From Rossellomorea aquimaris (GTDB taxonomy: Bacteria > Bacillota > Bacilli > Bacillales > Bacillaceae_B): a stretch of DNA of 64,000 nt. The translations under genes were made by a program, and so were the position numbers. The stretch is from the NCBI RefSeq assembly GCF_001877785.1, contig NZ_MINN01000161.1, positions 1 through 64,000 of the forward strand, written 5' to 3'. Position 1 is the first letter of the stretch, and each line of letters begins with the position of its first letter. Positions 26,789-35,839 of this stretch are shown here, piece by piece. Below the pieces are notes generated by a model, which was not told where the DNA came from, did not search any database, and saw only the letters and a program-made list of their open reading frames with translations.

Positions 26789-27525
26789 AGTGTGATGCTC
26801 CTTTCTTGATGTGAGTGTAAGCGTCTGCATTTTTATGTACGCTCTTTTGGATGTGCTGCTCTCATTGGAATCCATGATTGGAAAAGAGATTTTTTATGGT
26901 ATGGATTGGACTCCAACAGCAGATATGTGTGTAAAATTTAGAATATTAGCACTTTACCATGGTAAACGTTTTCGCAGGATGGGCGCAACCCTGTTTTGGC
27001 CGCCGGGGATGATGTTGTGGAGCTGCGGGTCTGCCGGATTGTCATTTTTCTTGGATTTTCGGTTGTTTTCAGGTTGAAATTGGGCTTGTTTGGTGACTTT
27101 TTGACTATTTTAAGGATGATCCCCCGTCTAAAGCATCGTTTTTGGAAGCGGAGTGGGTCTTAAAGGGAGTTCGGGACAGGATATTATCAAAAATGGAAGT
27201 TTTATTATCAATAATCCAAGATTTATTATCGAAAACGAAGGTTTTATTATCAAAAACAGACAATTTATTATCAATTCCGTTGAGGCTGTTTTTCATAAAC
27301 GGTGCTATATCATCAATTCCAGCCATTTATTATCTAACACAGCGGGATATCATCAAATTTAAAAAGTCGGCTGCCACAATGGATTATGTTCTCGCACCCC
27401 CCTGCACCCCTGCCCGGTCGGACTGAAATCCAATACAAAGAGCAAAGCAAAAACATGCTGGAATGGGCCATGCACGCGGGTACATACATATAAGATGTGA
27501 AAATATTCAACTTGGAGGTTAGCGA
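26789..27525. other. Long divergent intergenic region
   Basis: 737 bp without a supported gene. It contains the perfect 14-bp palindrome TTTACCATGGTAAA at 26953-26966, about 165 bp upstream of the Nramp-related start, a candidate operator. It also contains the periodic array at 27180-27282. Confidence 0.5.
27180..27282. repeat. 21 bp periodic array, TATTATCAAAAA type
   Basis: Five units with the core TATTATCAAAAAC at strict 21-bp spacing; weaker traces continue to about 27360. It is the reverse-complement family of 20557-20661. Because 21 bp equals seven codons, the array stays open in frame and mimics a short protein. Confidence 0.8.
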
Positions 27526-27780
27526 ATGTACAGTTTGTATCCATATCGAAATAACCCGCAGGCAGCTTCGAATGGACCGATGCAGGTGGTCGTTGTGGAG
27601 CCTTATGTTTACGCTGCGTTAAAGAGCCTGATCGGGAAGAGGGTGGTCATTGACACGTCACGGGGATCTGTAAGCGGCACGCTGGTTGATGCAAAGCCTG
27701 ATCATGCTGTGGTCCGGGAGCATGATTCATCCTTTTTTGTACGAATTTGTGAGATTGTCTGGATCATGCCGGAAAATTGA
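27526..27780 (+). CDS. YuzF-like DUF2642 protein
   Basis: 84 aa. The C-terminal part VVVVEPYVYAALKSLIGKRVVIDTSRGSVSGTLVDAKPDHAVV matches the DUF2642/YuzF family (Sm-like small beta barrel), common in spore-forming Bacillus and of unknown function. TTGGAGG precedes the ATG. Confidence 0.82.
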   Translation: MYSLYPYRNNPQAASNGPMQVVVVEPYVYAALKSLIGKRVVIDTSRGSVSGTLVDAKPDHAVVREHDSSFFVRICEIVWIMPEN

Positions 27781-27792
27781 AAATCAATTATC

Positions 27793-27828
27793 AAAAAAAG
27801 TGTCTGCGCAAGCTCGCAGACACTTTTC
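27793..27828. terminator. Bidirectional terminator
   Basis: AAAAGTGTCTGCG pairs with CGCAGACACTTTT around a six-base loop. Confidence 0.9.
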
Positions 27829-27834
27829 ATGGTT

Positions 27835-28743
27835 TTAGGCTTGTTCGTCAATGTCCTTCACAATCCGCTCACAGATCTCATGCGTGACTAGTGAGTCGTC
27901 GATCGACGGGTCGGGTGCTTCTCCGCTTGCCACACAGTCCAGGAAGTGGTCGCACAGCTGGTAGAATCCGCGCTTATAGAGGGTCGGTTCCCAGTCGCCG
28001 AACTTCGTGATGCTGGTGTCTTTATTATGGTAATGGGTCGTTTCGACAAGGCTCTCTATGACATATTTATGGTGGCCGGCGTGGTATTCGATCGTTTCTT
28101 CGGTCACGCCGCCGTTCCGGTTCATGATGCCGATGGCTGTGCAGCCGTCACCGAGCAGCTGGACGACGAGGTGATGGAGCTGCCCGCCGTCTTTCAGGTA
28201 TTCGACTTTGACATCGCGCACGTCCGTATCCATCAGGAAGCGGAGCGTGTCGATGACGTGGATGAAGTCCTCCACCACGAATCTTCTCACTTGTTCAGGG
28301 AAGGCGAACCGGTTCTTCTGCATCAGGATCAGACTTGGTTTACCGTGGTCCTTCAGTTCGTTCACACGCGGGATGAAGCGGCGGTTGAAGCCGACCATGG
28401 CGATTTTGTTCTGTTCCTTCGCTAGCCCCACGATCCTTTCGGTTTCCTCTAACGTCATGGAAATCGGTTTGTCTATATACACGTGGATCCCGTTTTGGAG
28501 CAGCTTCTCCGAAATTTCAAAATGGGCCTCCGTTGCCGTGCTGATAAAAGCGGCGTCGATGTCCCTGTCGAACAGGTCCTCCGCCGACTGGACTTTTTCC
28601 TCGATCCGGTACTTGCCTGCAAGCTTGTCCAGCGTGTCCGCGTTCCGTGTGCAAAGGACAAGCTCGATTCCTTCTTTTTCCGACAGGACAGGCAGGTATG
28701 CTTTTTTGGCGATATCCCCCAGGCCGATGATGGCGATTTTCAT
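27835..28743 (-). CDS. Gfo/Idh/MocA-family oxidoreductase
   Basis: 302 aa. The N-terminal Rossmann fold starts MKIAIIGLGDIAKKAYLPVL, with CTR at the end of beta-2 as in NAD(P) binding. The family lysine motif is IDKPISMTLEE near residue 93. The C-terminal half has the GFO_IDH_MocA fold (FIHVIDTLRFLMDTDV). The substrate is likely a sugar or sugar-like alcohol, not known. The start is the ATG at 28743 directly after GAGGAGG. Single gene divergent from the CBO0543 gene. Confidence 0.87.
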   Translation of the reverse strand: MKIAIIGLGDIAKKAYLPVLSEKEGIELVLCTRNADTLDKLAGKYRIEEKVQSAEDLFDRDIDAAFISTATEAHFEISEKLLQNGIHVYIDKPISMTLEETERIVGLAKEQNKIAMVGFNRRFIPRVNELKDHGKPSLILMQKNRFAFPEQVRRFVVEDFIHVIDTLRFLMDTDVRDVKVEYLKDGGQLHHLVVQLLGDGCTAIGIMNRNGGVTEETIEYHAGHHKYVIESLVETTHYHNKDTSITKFGDWEPTLYKRGFYQLCDHFLDCVASGEAPDPSIDDSLVTHEICERIVKDIDEQA

Positions 28744-28843
28744 AGATAATCCTCCTCTTAAGTGTTTCATTTTAATAGTAAAAGTATAAAAGTTAAAAAA
28801 CCAGTCAATCATGTTGTTAGTAATGATAAGTAGGTGTGTGCCG

Positions 28844-29359
28844 ATGTATTTGCTGCTCGTAATCGTGGTGTGGACCCTGTTTGCGTATAAGTTCGTCGAC
28901 TGGTCACAGTGGCGGAAACAGTATCCAACGGTGTTGTTTTTCATGCTGATCAACTTTCTATATAACTACTTTTATTTTAATCATACCCTCTGGGCTTTCA
29001 GGGGCGTGACGGCCGAATGGCTGAATCACACGATCATCAACTTTGCGTTCACCTTTTTTATCTGTCCGGTTGGACTGATCATTTATCTTCAGAGATTTCC
29101 TGTGAGAAGAAGCGGGCAGATCATCTATATCCTGATATGGACGGCTTTCTATGCAGCCCTGGAGTTCCTTTTCGCTCATAAAGGTATGTTTGTATACGAC
29201 CACGGCTGGAACGGCTGGTGGAACATCCCGCTGAACCTTGTATTGTTCAGTGTACTGTATTTGCATTACCGGAATCCACTGCGGGCCATTGGCGTGTCGA
29301 TCCTTCTTGCGATTGTATTTTATCTGATGTTCCCGTTCCCTATGGAAAGTTTAAAATAA
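28844..29359 (+). CDS. CBO0543-family membrane protein
   Basis: About 171 aa with five predicted membrane helices. The conserved pattern FYNHTLWAFR-like (here FYFNHTLWAF), followed by LEFLFAHKGMFVYDHGWNGWWN, marks the CBO0543 family of small Firmicutes membrane proteins of unknown function. The start is the ATG at 28844 behind TAGGTGTG; two earlier in-frame starts lack spacing. The small gene at 29376 follows. Confidence 0.75.
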   Translation: MYLLLVIVVWTLFAYKFVDWSQWRKQYPTVLFFMLINFLYNYFYFNHTLWAFRGVTAEWLNHTIINFAFTFFICPVGLIIYLQRFPVRRSGQIIYILIWTAFYAALEFLFAHKGMFVYDHGWNGWWNIPLNLVLFSVLYLHYRNPLRAIGVSILLAIVFYLMFPFPMESLK

Positions 29360-29375
29360 ACAGGGGTGTGCTGAT

Positions 29376-29495
29376 ATGCTGATACAAGACATTTTTTCCG
29401 TGCCGGTCTTTTTACTTTTGCTGTTTGCCGCATATATTGTGATGTGGCTGTATATCAGAAAAAAGTCGATCAATAAGAATAAACAAAAAGAATAG
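29376..29495 (+). CDS. Small membrane protein, 39 aa
   Basis: Reads MLIQDIFSVP, then a hydrophobic helix (VFLLLLFAAYIVMWLY), then a basic tail (IRKKSINKNKQKE). AGGGGTG stands 6 nt upstream of the ATG, the gene lies 16 nt after the CBO0543 gene, and a terminator follows. One transmembrane segment, positive inside. Function unknown. Confidence 0.55.
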   Translation: MLIQDIFSVPVFLLLLFAAYIVMWLYIRKKSINKNKQKE

Positions 29496-29504
29496 AAATG
29501 ATAT

Positions 29505-29538
29505 GGATGAGACATTTGATTGTTCATCCTTTTTGTTT
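29505..29538 (+). terminator. Terminator after the small membrane gene
   Basis: GGATGA pairs with TCATCC around a loop of about 13 nt, followed by TTTTT. Confidence 0.6.
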
Positions 29539-29594
29539 TACCAAAAAATTCTAACAATTGTGGTAAGATAATAGAAAAGGTGACTGGGTGTCCA

Positions 29595-30009
29595 ATGCAA
29601 AAAACGTCAATAGTCCGAAACCGACCGAGAGCCTGCGCGGCCATCATTAAAGACGGTCATACCCTCATGGTGAAAATGCAGCGGGATGAAAAGGTTTGAT
29701 GGTCGCTTCCCGGCGGCGGTCTGGAAGAAGGAGAAAGCTTTGAAGAGGCCGTTGTGAGGGAAGTGAAGGAAGAGAAAAACCTTACCGTGAAGGCAGGAAG
29801 ACACTTATTCAGCTACGATTACAGCATGGGAAAAAGCCGCGTTTTTTCTGCTGACATCATGGGTTCCGATGCTGCAGCTCGGGATTGAACCCGAATGTGC
29901 AATGGATGAACAAATGCGGCAAGAGGTGAAGTGGCGGCCGATCGAAGTGATGAAAGATGACTTTGAGGTTTCGAGGGTCATCCGCGAAATGAACCTTTTG
30001 AAAATATAA
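29595..30009 (+). pseudogene. Broken Nudix hydrolase gene
   Basis: In one frame from the ATG at 29595 (AGGTGAC upstream) the sequence gives a Nudix protein: ACAAIIKDGHTLMVKMQRDEKV, then TGA, then WSLPGGGLEEGESFEEAVVREVKEE, which contains the full Nudix box. The TGA stands where relatives have W or another aromatic, so a TGG to TGA change is likely. A second lesion near 29868 shifts the frame: the C-terminus (LGIEPECAMDEQMRQEVKW ... EMNLLKI) continues in another frame to 30009. Two independent lesions support a true pseudogene. Confidence 0.85.
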
Positions 30010-30305
30010 TTTGTTAAAATAACCTGGCCGGTCAATTATGATACAGTCAGGTTTCTTTTCTAGATAATAGCTTTAATGTGTTAACGGAATACAGAACCGG
30101 TCATTTGACTGGGGGACAGGATGACTTCGGTCAGGAAAGCATGCAGAAAGTCTGTACAATAAAATCTCTTTTTTTAACCGGTGGACGCCCTGGTTACAAG
30201 GTTTTGACTTTCTTTTTACAATTTCCATGAGGTTATGAGTGGCAATTAAATTTTAAGGAATGTATAATGATTGTATAACTTTTGTACGACTTGGAGGTCT
30301 TGCGA

Positions 30306-31832
30306 ATGAAAAAGCGGATCATCGTTGTTGGAGCCGGCCCTGGCGGCTTGGCGGCTTCTATGCTTTTGGCAGCCAGGGGATATGATGTGAGCGTGTTTGA
30401 AAAACAGGAATATGTCGGCGGCCGCAATGCGGAGATCCGGCTCGGGGATTACAGGTTCGATATGGGACCGACTTTCCTTTCGATGTTTCATATTGTCGAA
30501 GAGTTATTCTCCGCTGCGGACCGGAAAGCGGAGGATTACATGGAGGCGGTCGAACTCAAATCCATGTATGAGCTGATCTTCGAGAACCGCAGAGTCGTCA
30601 TGTCACGGGACCAAGAGCGCATGAAACAGGAAATCGAAACCCATTATCCGGGCAACGGCGAAGGGTACGAACGCTTCATGAAGGAAACGGCGAAGAAGAT
30701 GGAGGCGCTCTCCCCGGTCCTGCAGTCGAAGATGGATCGCTTTATGCATTATTTTCAGCCCAACGTGCTCCAGGCACTTCCGGAACTTGAACTCGGACGC
30801 TCCCTCTATGATGTTCTTTCTCGTTATTTTACCGAAGAGGAGCTGAAGCTTGCCTTCACATTCCAGTCAAAATATCTCGGCATGTCGCCGTGGGAATGCC
30901 CCGGCGCCTTCTCGATCCTCTCCTACATGGAACATGCCTATGGTGTCTTCCATCCGATCGGGGGCGTGAATCAGCTTTCGAAGGCGATGGCACGGGTGAC
31001 AGAGGAGCATGGCGGCACCATCCAAACCGGCTGCGGGGTGAAGAGCCTGTGGATCGAAGGGAAAAAGGTGAAGGGCGTCCATCTTGAAGACGGCCGGAGC
31101 TTGGAGGCGGATGAGGTCGTCATCAACAGCGATTTCGCCCATGCGATGACGAAACTCGTCGAAGGGAATCAGCTTAAGAAGTACTCGCATAAAAAGCTCG
31201 CGAAGAAGAAATATTCATGCTCGACCTTCATGCTGTATCTCGGTCTCGACACAATTTATGAGGGTATGCCCCATCATACGATCGCTTTTTCAAAAGACTA
31301 CAAAAGGAACGTCGAGGAAATCACGAAAGAGAAGATCCTCTCTGAAGACTCCTCCCTTTACATTCAAAATGCAAGCGTGACCGACCCGACGCTTGCTCCG
31401 GAAGGGAAGTCCACCCTTTATATCCTGGCGCCGGTGCCGAATAACTTCAGCGGCATCGACTGGGAGCGGGAAAAAGATACGTTCCGTGAACTCATCCTTA
31501 AAACGGTCGAAGAAAAGACAGGATTCAAAAATCTTGAAGCTCACATAGAGGTGGAAAAAATGATCACGCCAAAGAACTGGGAACAAGATGTATACGTCTA
31601 TCAGGGAGCCACATTCAATCTCGGGCATCAGCTGTCGCAGATGATGGTGTTCAGGCCGCATAACCGCTTTGAAGAACTGGAATCCTGCTGGCTCGTCGGC
31701 GGCGGGACCCATCCGGGCAGCGGACTGCCGACCATCCTTGAATCGGCCCGGATCACAGCCAATGGCATCCTGGAACAGGATCTGCAGGAATCGATCCCAG
31801 TATCCCCGCTTCCCGTTGTGGAGGGATTATAA
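30306..31832 (+). CDS. Phytoene desaturase-family (CrtN-type) flavoprotein
   Basis: 508 aa FAD amine oxidase-type enzyme of the crt desaturase family. The N-terminus RIIVVGAGPGGLAASMLLAA binds FAD, FDMGPTFLSMF follows the family pattern, and the C-terminal WLVGGGTHPGSGLPTILESARI completes the FAD site. First gene of a three-gene crt operon; the downstream gene starts directly after its stop. It may act as the second, oxidising or desaturating enzyme on 4,4'-diapo carotenoids, but which step it catalyses cannot be read. GGAGG precedes the ATG at 30306. A TATAAT at 30265-30270 is a candidate -10 box. Confidence 0.88.
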   Translation: MKKRIIVVGAGPGGLAASMLLAARGYDVSVFEKQEYVGGRNAEIRLGDYRFDMGPTFLSMFHIVEELFSAADRKAEDYMEAVELKSMYELIFENRRVVMSRDQERMKQEIETHYPGNGEGYERFMKETAKKMEALSPVLQSKMDRFMHYFQPNVLQALPELELGRSLYDVLSRYFTEEELKLAFTFQSKYLGMSPWECPGAFSILSYMEHAYGVFHPIGGVNQLSKAMARVTEEHGGTIQTGCGVKSLWIEGKKVKGVHLEDGRSLEADEVVINSDFAHAMTKLVEGNQLKKYSHKKLAKKKYSCSTFMLYLGLDTIYEGMPHHTIAFSKDYKRNVEEITKEKILSEDSSLYIQNASVTDPTLAPEGKSTLYILAPVPNNFSGIDWEREKDTFRELILKTVEEKTGFKNLEAHIEVEKMITPKNWEQDVYVYQGATFNLGHQLSQMMVFRPHNRFEELESCWLVGGGTHPGSGLPTILESARITANGILEQDLQESIPVSPLPVVEGL

Positions 31833-33302
31833 ATGAGTACAGCCATCATTGGAGGCGGCGTCGGCGGACTGATGAGCGCCCTGCTCCTGTCAAAACAGGG
31901 CCTGGACGTCACCATTTATGAAAAAGAATCCTATCTAGGGGGCAGATTGACGTTCGTGGAAAGAGACGGATTCCGGATCGATCAGGGACCGACGATCGTC
32001 CTCCTTCCCGACATGTTCCAGGCCCTTCTGGAGGAAGCGGGTATTTCCCGGGACCGATATGAACTGATCCCTTGCGATCCGTTCTATTCTCTCGAATTTC
32101 CGGACGGCCTCTCGTTCTCAAAATACCCTGATCATAAGCGGCACCTGGAAGAAGTGGAGAGGGTTTTTCCTGGGGAAATCGACGGTTATCTGCGATTCTT
32201 AAAGGAAGGAAATGAACGGTTCGAAATCGGAAAGGAAGCCTTCCTCGAGGAGTCATTCGTCAATCCGCTCGATTTCTGGAAACCGGCGAACCTCAAGAAG
32301 CTGTTGAAACTGAAACCCTATCAATCCATCCATTCCCTTATGTCCCGCTATTTCAGGGACGAACGGCTGCAGGCGGTCTACGCCCTCCAGTCCCTTTACA
32401 TCGGCGGGAACCCGTTCAAGTCGCCTGCGATGTATTCATTGGTATCCTTTGCTGAACACCAATTCGGCATCCACTACCTGAAAGGCGGATATGCAAGCCT
32501 CGTCCCGCTTCTTGAAGAAGAGCTGCACAGCCGGAATGTGACCATCCATCTGAACAGTGAAATCAAAGAGATTGTTAAAGAGGGGAACCGGGTGACCGGC
32601 ATCCGGACCGACGGCGGGACTGCATCCTATGATTCTGTCGTTTTCAACGGGGACTTCCCGGCTGCCGGCCCGCTGGTGAAGCGGAAGCAGACGAGGAAGT
32701 ACGACCCTTCATCGGGCTGCGTCCTCCTCTATTTTGGACTGAATAAAGTATATGAAGAAGCGAACGTCCACCACTATGTCATGGGGGAGGATTTTTCCCG
32801 TCACATGAAGGATGTGTTCGATGACAAAAAAATCCCGGAAGATCCGGCCATCTACACCTTCCACCCGTCGAAGATCGATGACAGCCTGGCACCCGAGGGG
32901 AAGGGCGTCCTCTACGCACTCGTCCCTGTTCCATCGGGTACGGGTATCGACTGGGAAAATCAGCAGGAATGGATCGACGGGCTCATCGACCGCCTGGAAG
33001 AAAGGGCCTTCCCGGGCCTCCGCGATGCGGTCGAATGGATGGAAATCCGGACGCCGCTTGATGCAGAGAGATTCGGTCTCCATAAAGGCGGAAGCTTCGG
33101 AGTCGCACCGACTCTCTTCCAGTCCGGCGTCTTCAGGCCCCAGGTCAAGCCATATCACATCGACAATCTGTATGCAGTCGGCGCATCGATCCACCCGGGC
33201 GGCGGCATCCCGCTCGTCATGCAGGGGGCTAAACTGATGACCGAACAGCTTTTAAGCGATCAAAAAGATCCCGCTATAAAAGGAGTGAATGTGCATGTAT
33301 AG
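31833..33302 (+). CDS. crtN: Dehydrosqualene (diapophytoene) desaturase, CrtN-type
   Basis: 489 aa. FAD fold MSTAIIGGGVGGLMSALLLS, then FRIDQGPTIVLLPDMF, close to the FDMGPTIVMMPD motif of CrtN. The C-terminus reads LYAVGASIHPGGGIPLVMQGAK. CrtN removes hydrogens from 4,4'-diapophytoene to give yellow-orange C30 polyenes. The ATG follows the previous stop directly with GGAGGG upstream, and the 3' end overlaps crtM by 8 bp. Assignment of crtN to this gene rather than the first rests on motif resemblance. Confidence 0.85.
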   Translation: MSTAIIGGGVGGLMSALLLSKQGLDVTIYEKESYLGGRLTFVERDGFRIDQGPTIVLLPDMFQALLEEAGISRDRYELIPCDPFYSLEFPDGLSFSKYPDHKRHLEEVERVFPGEIDGYLRFLKEGNERFEIGKEAFLEESFVNPLDFWKPANLKKLLKLKPYQSIHSLMSRYFRDERLQAVYALQSLYIGGNPFKSPAMYSLVSFAEHQFGIHYLKGGYASLVPLLEEELHSRNVTIHLNSEIKEIVKEGNRVTGIRTDGGTASYDSVVFNGDFPAAGPLVKRKQTRKYDPSSGCVLLYFGLNKVYEEANVHHYVMGEDFSRHMKDVFDDKKIPEDPAIYTFHPSKIDDSLAPEGKGVLYALVPVPSGTGIDWENQQEWIDGLIDRLEERAFPGLRDAVEWMEIRTPLDAERFGLHKGGSFGVAPTLFQSGVFRPQVKPYHIDNLYAVGASIHPGGGIPLVMQGAKLMTEQLLSDQKDPAIKGVNVHV

Positions 33303-34137
33303 TGTGAATGAAGCGTATAAACAATGTGAAAACGTCATAAAGCATCACAGCAAAACCTTTTACAAAGCCTTTTCCCTGCTTCCGAAAGATGAGCGCAACG
33401 CCGTGTGGGCCGTCTATTCCTTCTGCCGCAGAGTCGATGACATCGTGGACGAAGGCAGGAATCCGGAAGCGGAACTTGTTCTGTTCAAAGCGGAGTTCGA
33501 TCAGTTTTTAAAAGGGAAGTATGATGCGGCGAATCCGTCATGGATTGCCCTCGATGATGTATTCGGGCGCTACGAGATGGACGCCAAGGCTTTCCACGAC
33601 CTCATCAAGGGGCAGGAAATGGATCTGACGATCAATCGCTACGAGTCGCTTGATGAGCTTCTGGACTACTCCTATCATGTCGCGAGCACGGTCGGACTGC
33701 TGCTGCTGCCGATCCTTGCACCCGGTAAGACCGAGGTGTTGAGGGATGGCGGCGTATCGCTCGGGCTTGCCATGCAGCTGACGAATATCCTTCGTGATAT
33801 CAGCGAGGATCTGGACCGCGACCGGATTTATCTTCCGCAGGAGCTGATGAGGAAGCACGGCGTAACGGAATGTATGCTGAGGGCAGGAGTCGTCGAGGAC
33901 TCCTTCATCAATCTCTGGGAGGAGCTTGCTGCACACGCCGAGTCCCTGTACGGGGAAGCGTTCAAAACGATGCAGGAATATCCGCTTTCTTCCCGTATTC
34001 CGGTGAAGGGTGCGGCCTATCTGTACCGGGAGATCCTGCCGACAATCCGCTCGAAGAAGTATAAGGTTTTCGGACAAAAGCTCTATGTGGATGATGAGAC
34101 GAAGAAAGAGATCGTTGTGGGATTGAGCTCCCATTGA
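33295..34137 (+). CDS. crtM: Squalene/phytoene synthase family, CrtM-type
   Basis: 280 aa. It condenses two prenyl diphosphates head to head (farnesyl diphosphate to 4,4'-diapophytoene is expected with CrtN partners). Both Asp-rich motifs are present: FCRRVDDIVDEG near residue 45 and NILRDISEDLDRDRIYLP near 165. The start at 33295 is spaced 9 nt from GGAG; the ATG at 33289 is closer. Together with the two CrtN-type enzymes it predicts a pigmented cell with C30 carotenoids. Confidence 0.92.
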   Translation: MYSVNEAYKQCENVIKHHSKTFYKAFSLLPKDERNAVWAVYSFCRRVDDIVDEGRNPEAELVLFKAEFDQFLKGKYDAANPSWIALDDVFGRYEMDAKAFHDLIKGQEMDLTINRYESLDELLDYSYHVASTVGLLLLPILAPGKTEVLRDGGVSLGLAMQLTNILRDISEDLDRDRIYLPQELMRKHGVTECMLRAGVVEDSFINLWEELAAHAESLYGEAFKTMQEYPLSSRIPVKGAAYLYREILPTIRSKKYKVFGQKLYVDDETKKEIVVGLSSH

Positions 34138-34177
34138 TGGAGGAGCGGTTGATGGAGTTGGATATTTTGTTGTATTG

Positions 34178-34210
34178 AAGCTCACTTTGGATGATGAAGT
34201 GGGCTTTTTT
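34178..34210 (+). terminator. crt operon terminator
   Basis: AAGCTCACTT pairs with AAGTGGGCTT (one G-T pair), followed by six T. Confidence 0.85.
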
Positions 34211-34232
34211 GTGGTTTGTGGGAAGAAAGCTC

Positions 34233-34269
34233 TCCCGCCATGGCTTGCGTCTGCTGGCGGGTGTTTTTT
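34233..34269 (+). terminator. Second terminator-like hairpin behind crtM
   Basis: CCCGCC pairs with GGCGGG around a loop of about 18 nt, followed by a T-run. Possible backup terminator or repeat. Confidence 0.55.
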
Positions 34270-34299
34270 ATGGTGGTTTGGGGTTGGGCCAGGGGTATC

Positions 34300-34422
34300 C
34301 GGCCGGATTTATGGGCGGGATTTTTTGATTTAAGAGCGAAATTTCTTAGTTTAAGGGCGAAATTTTCAATATAAGGGCGAAATCACAGATATAAGAGCGA
34401 ACTGGTGATTTTTCGACACCAA
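34300..34422. repeat. 20-21 bp periodic array, TAAGRGCGAAAT type
   Basis: Four to five units of 20-21 bp (TTTAAGAGCGAAAT, TTTAAGGGCGAAAT, ATAAGGGCGAAAT, ATAAGAGCGAAC). Including the flank TTTTTCGACA, it aligns over about 120 bp with the reverse complement of 10211-10328. The remaining DNA up to 34696 shows no gene. Confidence 0.8.
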
Positions 34423-34696
34423 CCGACAGTTGCAGCACTCGATATACATAACGGGGTATACGAAAGCCGGATTTAATGCCTGCCCAATGAAAACAGGTCA
34501 AATCCAAGAAGAATAACGCCGCACCGGTACCATATAATATAAAAACGAAACAGGGTGTCAGCTGGCTGCAATGTGTGCTCCTCCATGAAGGTAACCTATA
34601 AACAGCCGGAAGTTTCAGATGCTGATCTAATCTTTAAAAAAGACAGGCGGGGAAGTACAATAGGTCTTATATGACATGCCTATAAGGAGAGAATAC

Positions 34697-35494
34697 ATGA
34701 CTGAAAATTTATTGCTCGCATTCGGTTTGACGCTGATGGCAGGGCTCGCCACGGGCATTGGGAGCTGTATCGCTTTTTTTGCTTCAACGACAAATACCAA
34801 GTTCCTTTCGGTCTCACTCGGTTTTTCTGCAGGGGTGATGATCTATGTCTCGATGGTCGAAATCTTTGTGAAAGCGAAGGATGCACTCGTATCAGCGATG
34901 GGGGTCACGCAGGGGAACTGGATGACGGTCGGCGGCTTTTTCGGGGGGATCCTCTTGATTGCGCTGATCGACAAATTCATCCCAAAGCAGGGGAATCCGC
35001 ATGAACTGAAAAAAGTTGAGGACATGAACCAGCCCGGCAATGAAAAACTTCTGAAGATGGGGACCTTTACGGCACTGGCCATTGCGATCCATAACTTTCC
35101 TGAAGGAATCGCGACATTTACGTCTGCCATTGAGGATCCATCCCTGGGTATTGCAATTGCAGTGGCGATCGCCATTCACAATATCCCGGAAGGAATCGCC
35201 GTGTCGGTTCCAGTTTATTTTGCGACGGGAAGTAAGAAAAAGGCGTTCAAACTCTCGTTTCTTTCAGGGTTATCCGAGCCGGTCGGGGCGGTTGTCGCCT
35301 ACCTGATCCTCCTGCCTTACTTGAACGATATTATGTTCGGCGTCATCTTTGCCGCCGTCGCCGGAATCATGGTTTTCATCTCGCTTGATGAACTGCTTCC
35401 GGCTGCGAAACAGTATGATGAAGCCCACCTATCCATTTACGGTACGATTGCCGGAATGGGAGTCATGGCGGTAAGTTTGCTGTTATTTATTTAA
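34697..35494 (+). CDS. zupT: ZIP-family zinc transporter, ZupT-type
   Basis: About 265 aa, eight membrane helices. The two metal-site motifs are present: IAIHNFPEGIATF (helix 4) and IAIHNIPEGIAVS (helix 5). It matches ZupT, importing Zn and possibly other divalent cations. The start is the ATG at 34697 behind AAGGAGAG; an ATG at 34676 precedes the ribosome binding site. Single gene with a terminator. Confidence 0.93.
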   Translation: MTENLLLAFGLTLMAGLATGIGSCIAFFASTTNTKFLSVSLGFSAGVMIYVSMVEIFVKAKDALVSAMGVTQGNWMTVGGFFGGILLIALIDKFIPKQGNPHELKKVEDMNQPGNEKLLKMGTFTALAIAIHNFPEGIATFTSAIEDPSLGIAIAVAIAIHNIPEGIAVSVPVYFATGSKKKAFKLSFLSGLSEPVGAVVAYLILLPYLNDIMFGVIFAAVAGIMVFISLDELLPAAKQYDEAHLSIYGTIAGMGVMAVSLLLFI

Positions 35495-35500
35495 AAGAAG

Positions 35501-35525
35501 ACGCAGGGTGCCCCTGCGTTTTTTT
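35501..35525 (+). terminator. zupT terminator
   Basis: ACGCAGGG pairs with CCCTGCGT, followed by seven T. Confidence 0.9.
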
Positions 35526-35550
35526 AACCCGATTAATGAAGAAATAAAAC

Positions 35551-35676
35551 ACAAAACCAGGGAATGACCTTCCTGCAAAAATGGTCCTCATCCTGCAGGA
35601 AATCTTCGCATACGCCCATGACGGCGCGAAAATCATGATCAAGCACGGATGGTTGGAAGAGCCGCCTCAAACTTAA
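35551..35676 (+). pseudogene. 3' remnant of a DUF3231-type gene
   Basis: An open stretch after an in-frame stop (35545-35547) reads LPAKMVLILQEIFAYAHDG and then AKIMIKHGWLEEPPQT, ending in TAA. This is the typical C-terminus of DUF3231 (CotF-like) proteins. About 90% of the gene is absent upstream, yet a good terminator still follows. Confidence 0.65.
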
Positions 35677-35681
35677 TAGGG

Positions 35682-35715
35682 AGACACCCGGGATGATTTC
35701 GGGTGTCTTTTTTTT
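35682..35715 (+). terminator. Terminator after the DUF3231 remnant
   Basis: GACACCCG pairs with CGGGTGTC, followed by eight T. Confidence 0.9.
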
Positions 35716-35839
35716 GTTGCGGGCCCGTTTTTTCAGGACGGTTGTGAAAAGTTAGTGAGTCTAAATAGGATTCCGGAGGGTTTCGTAGAATACTTATTAT
35801 AACAAGTTTTATTAGAGCAAGGGTTCAAGGAGGGATATT

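Noticed and set aside
27142-27426. Open frame across periodic array D
   Set aside because: It is open only because the 21-bp unit equals seven codons; no ribosome binding site and no homology pattern.
29595-30009. Selenocysteine or programmed readthrough in the Nudix gene
   Set aside because: The TGA is at an aromatic position, there is a second frameshift downstream, and no recoding signal is visible.
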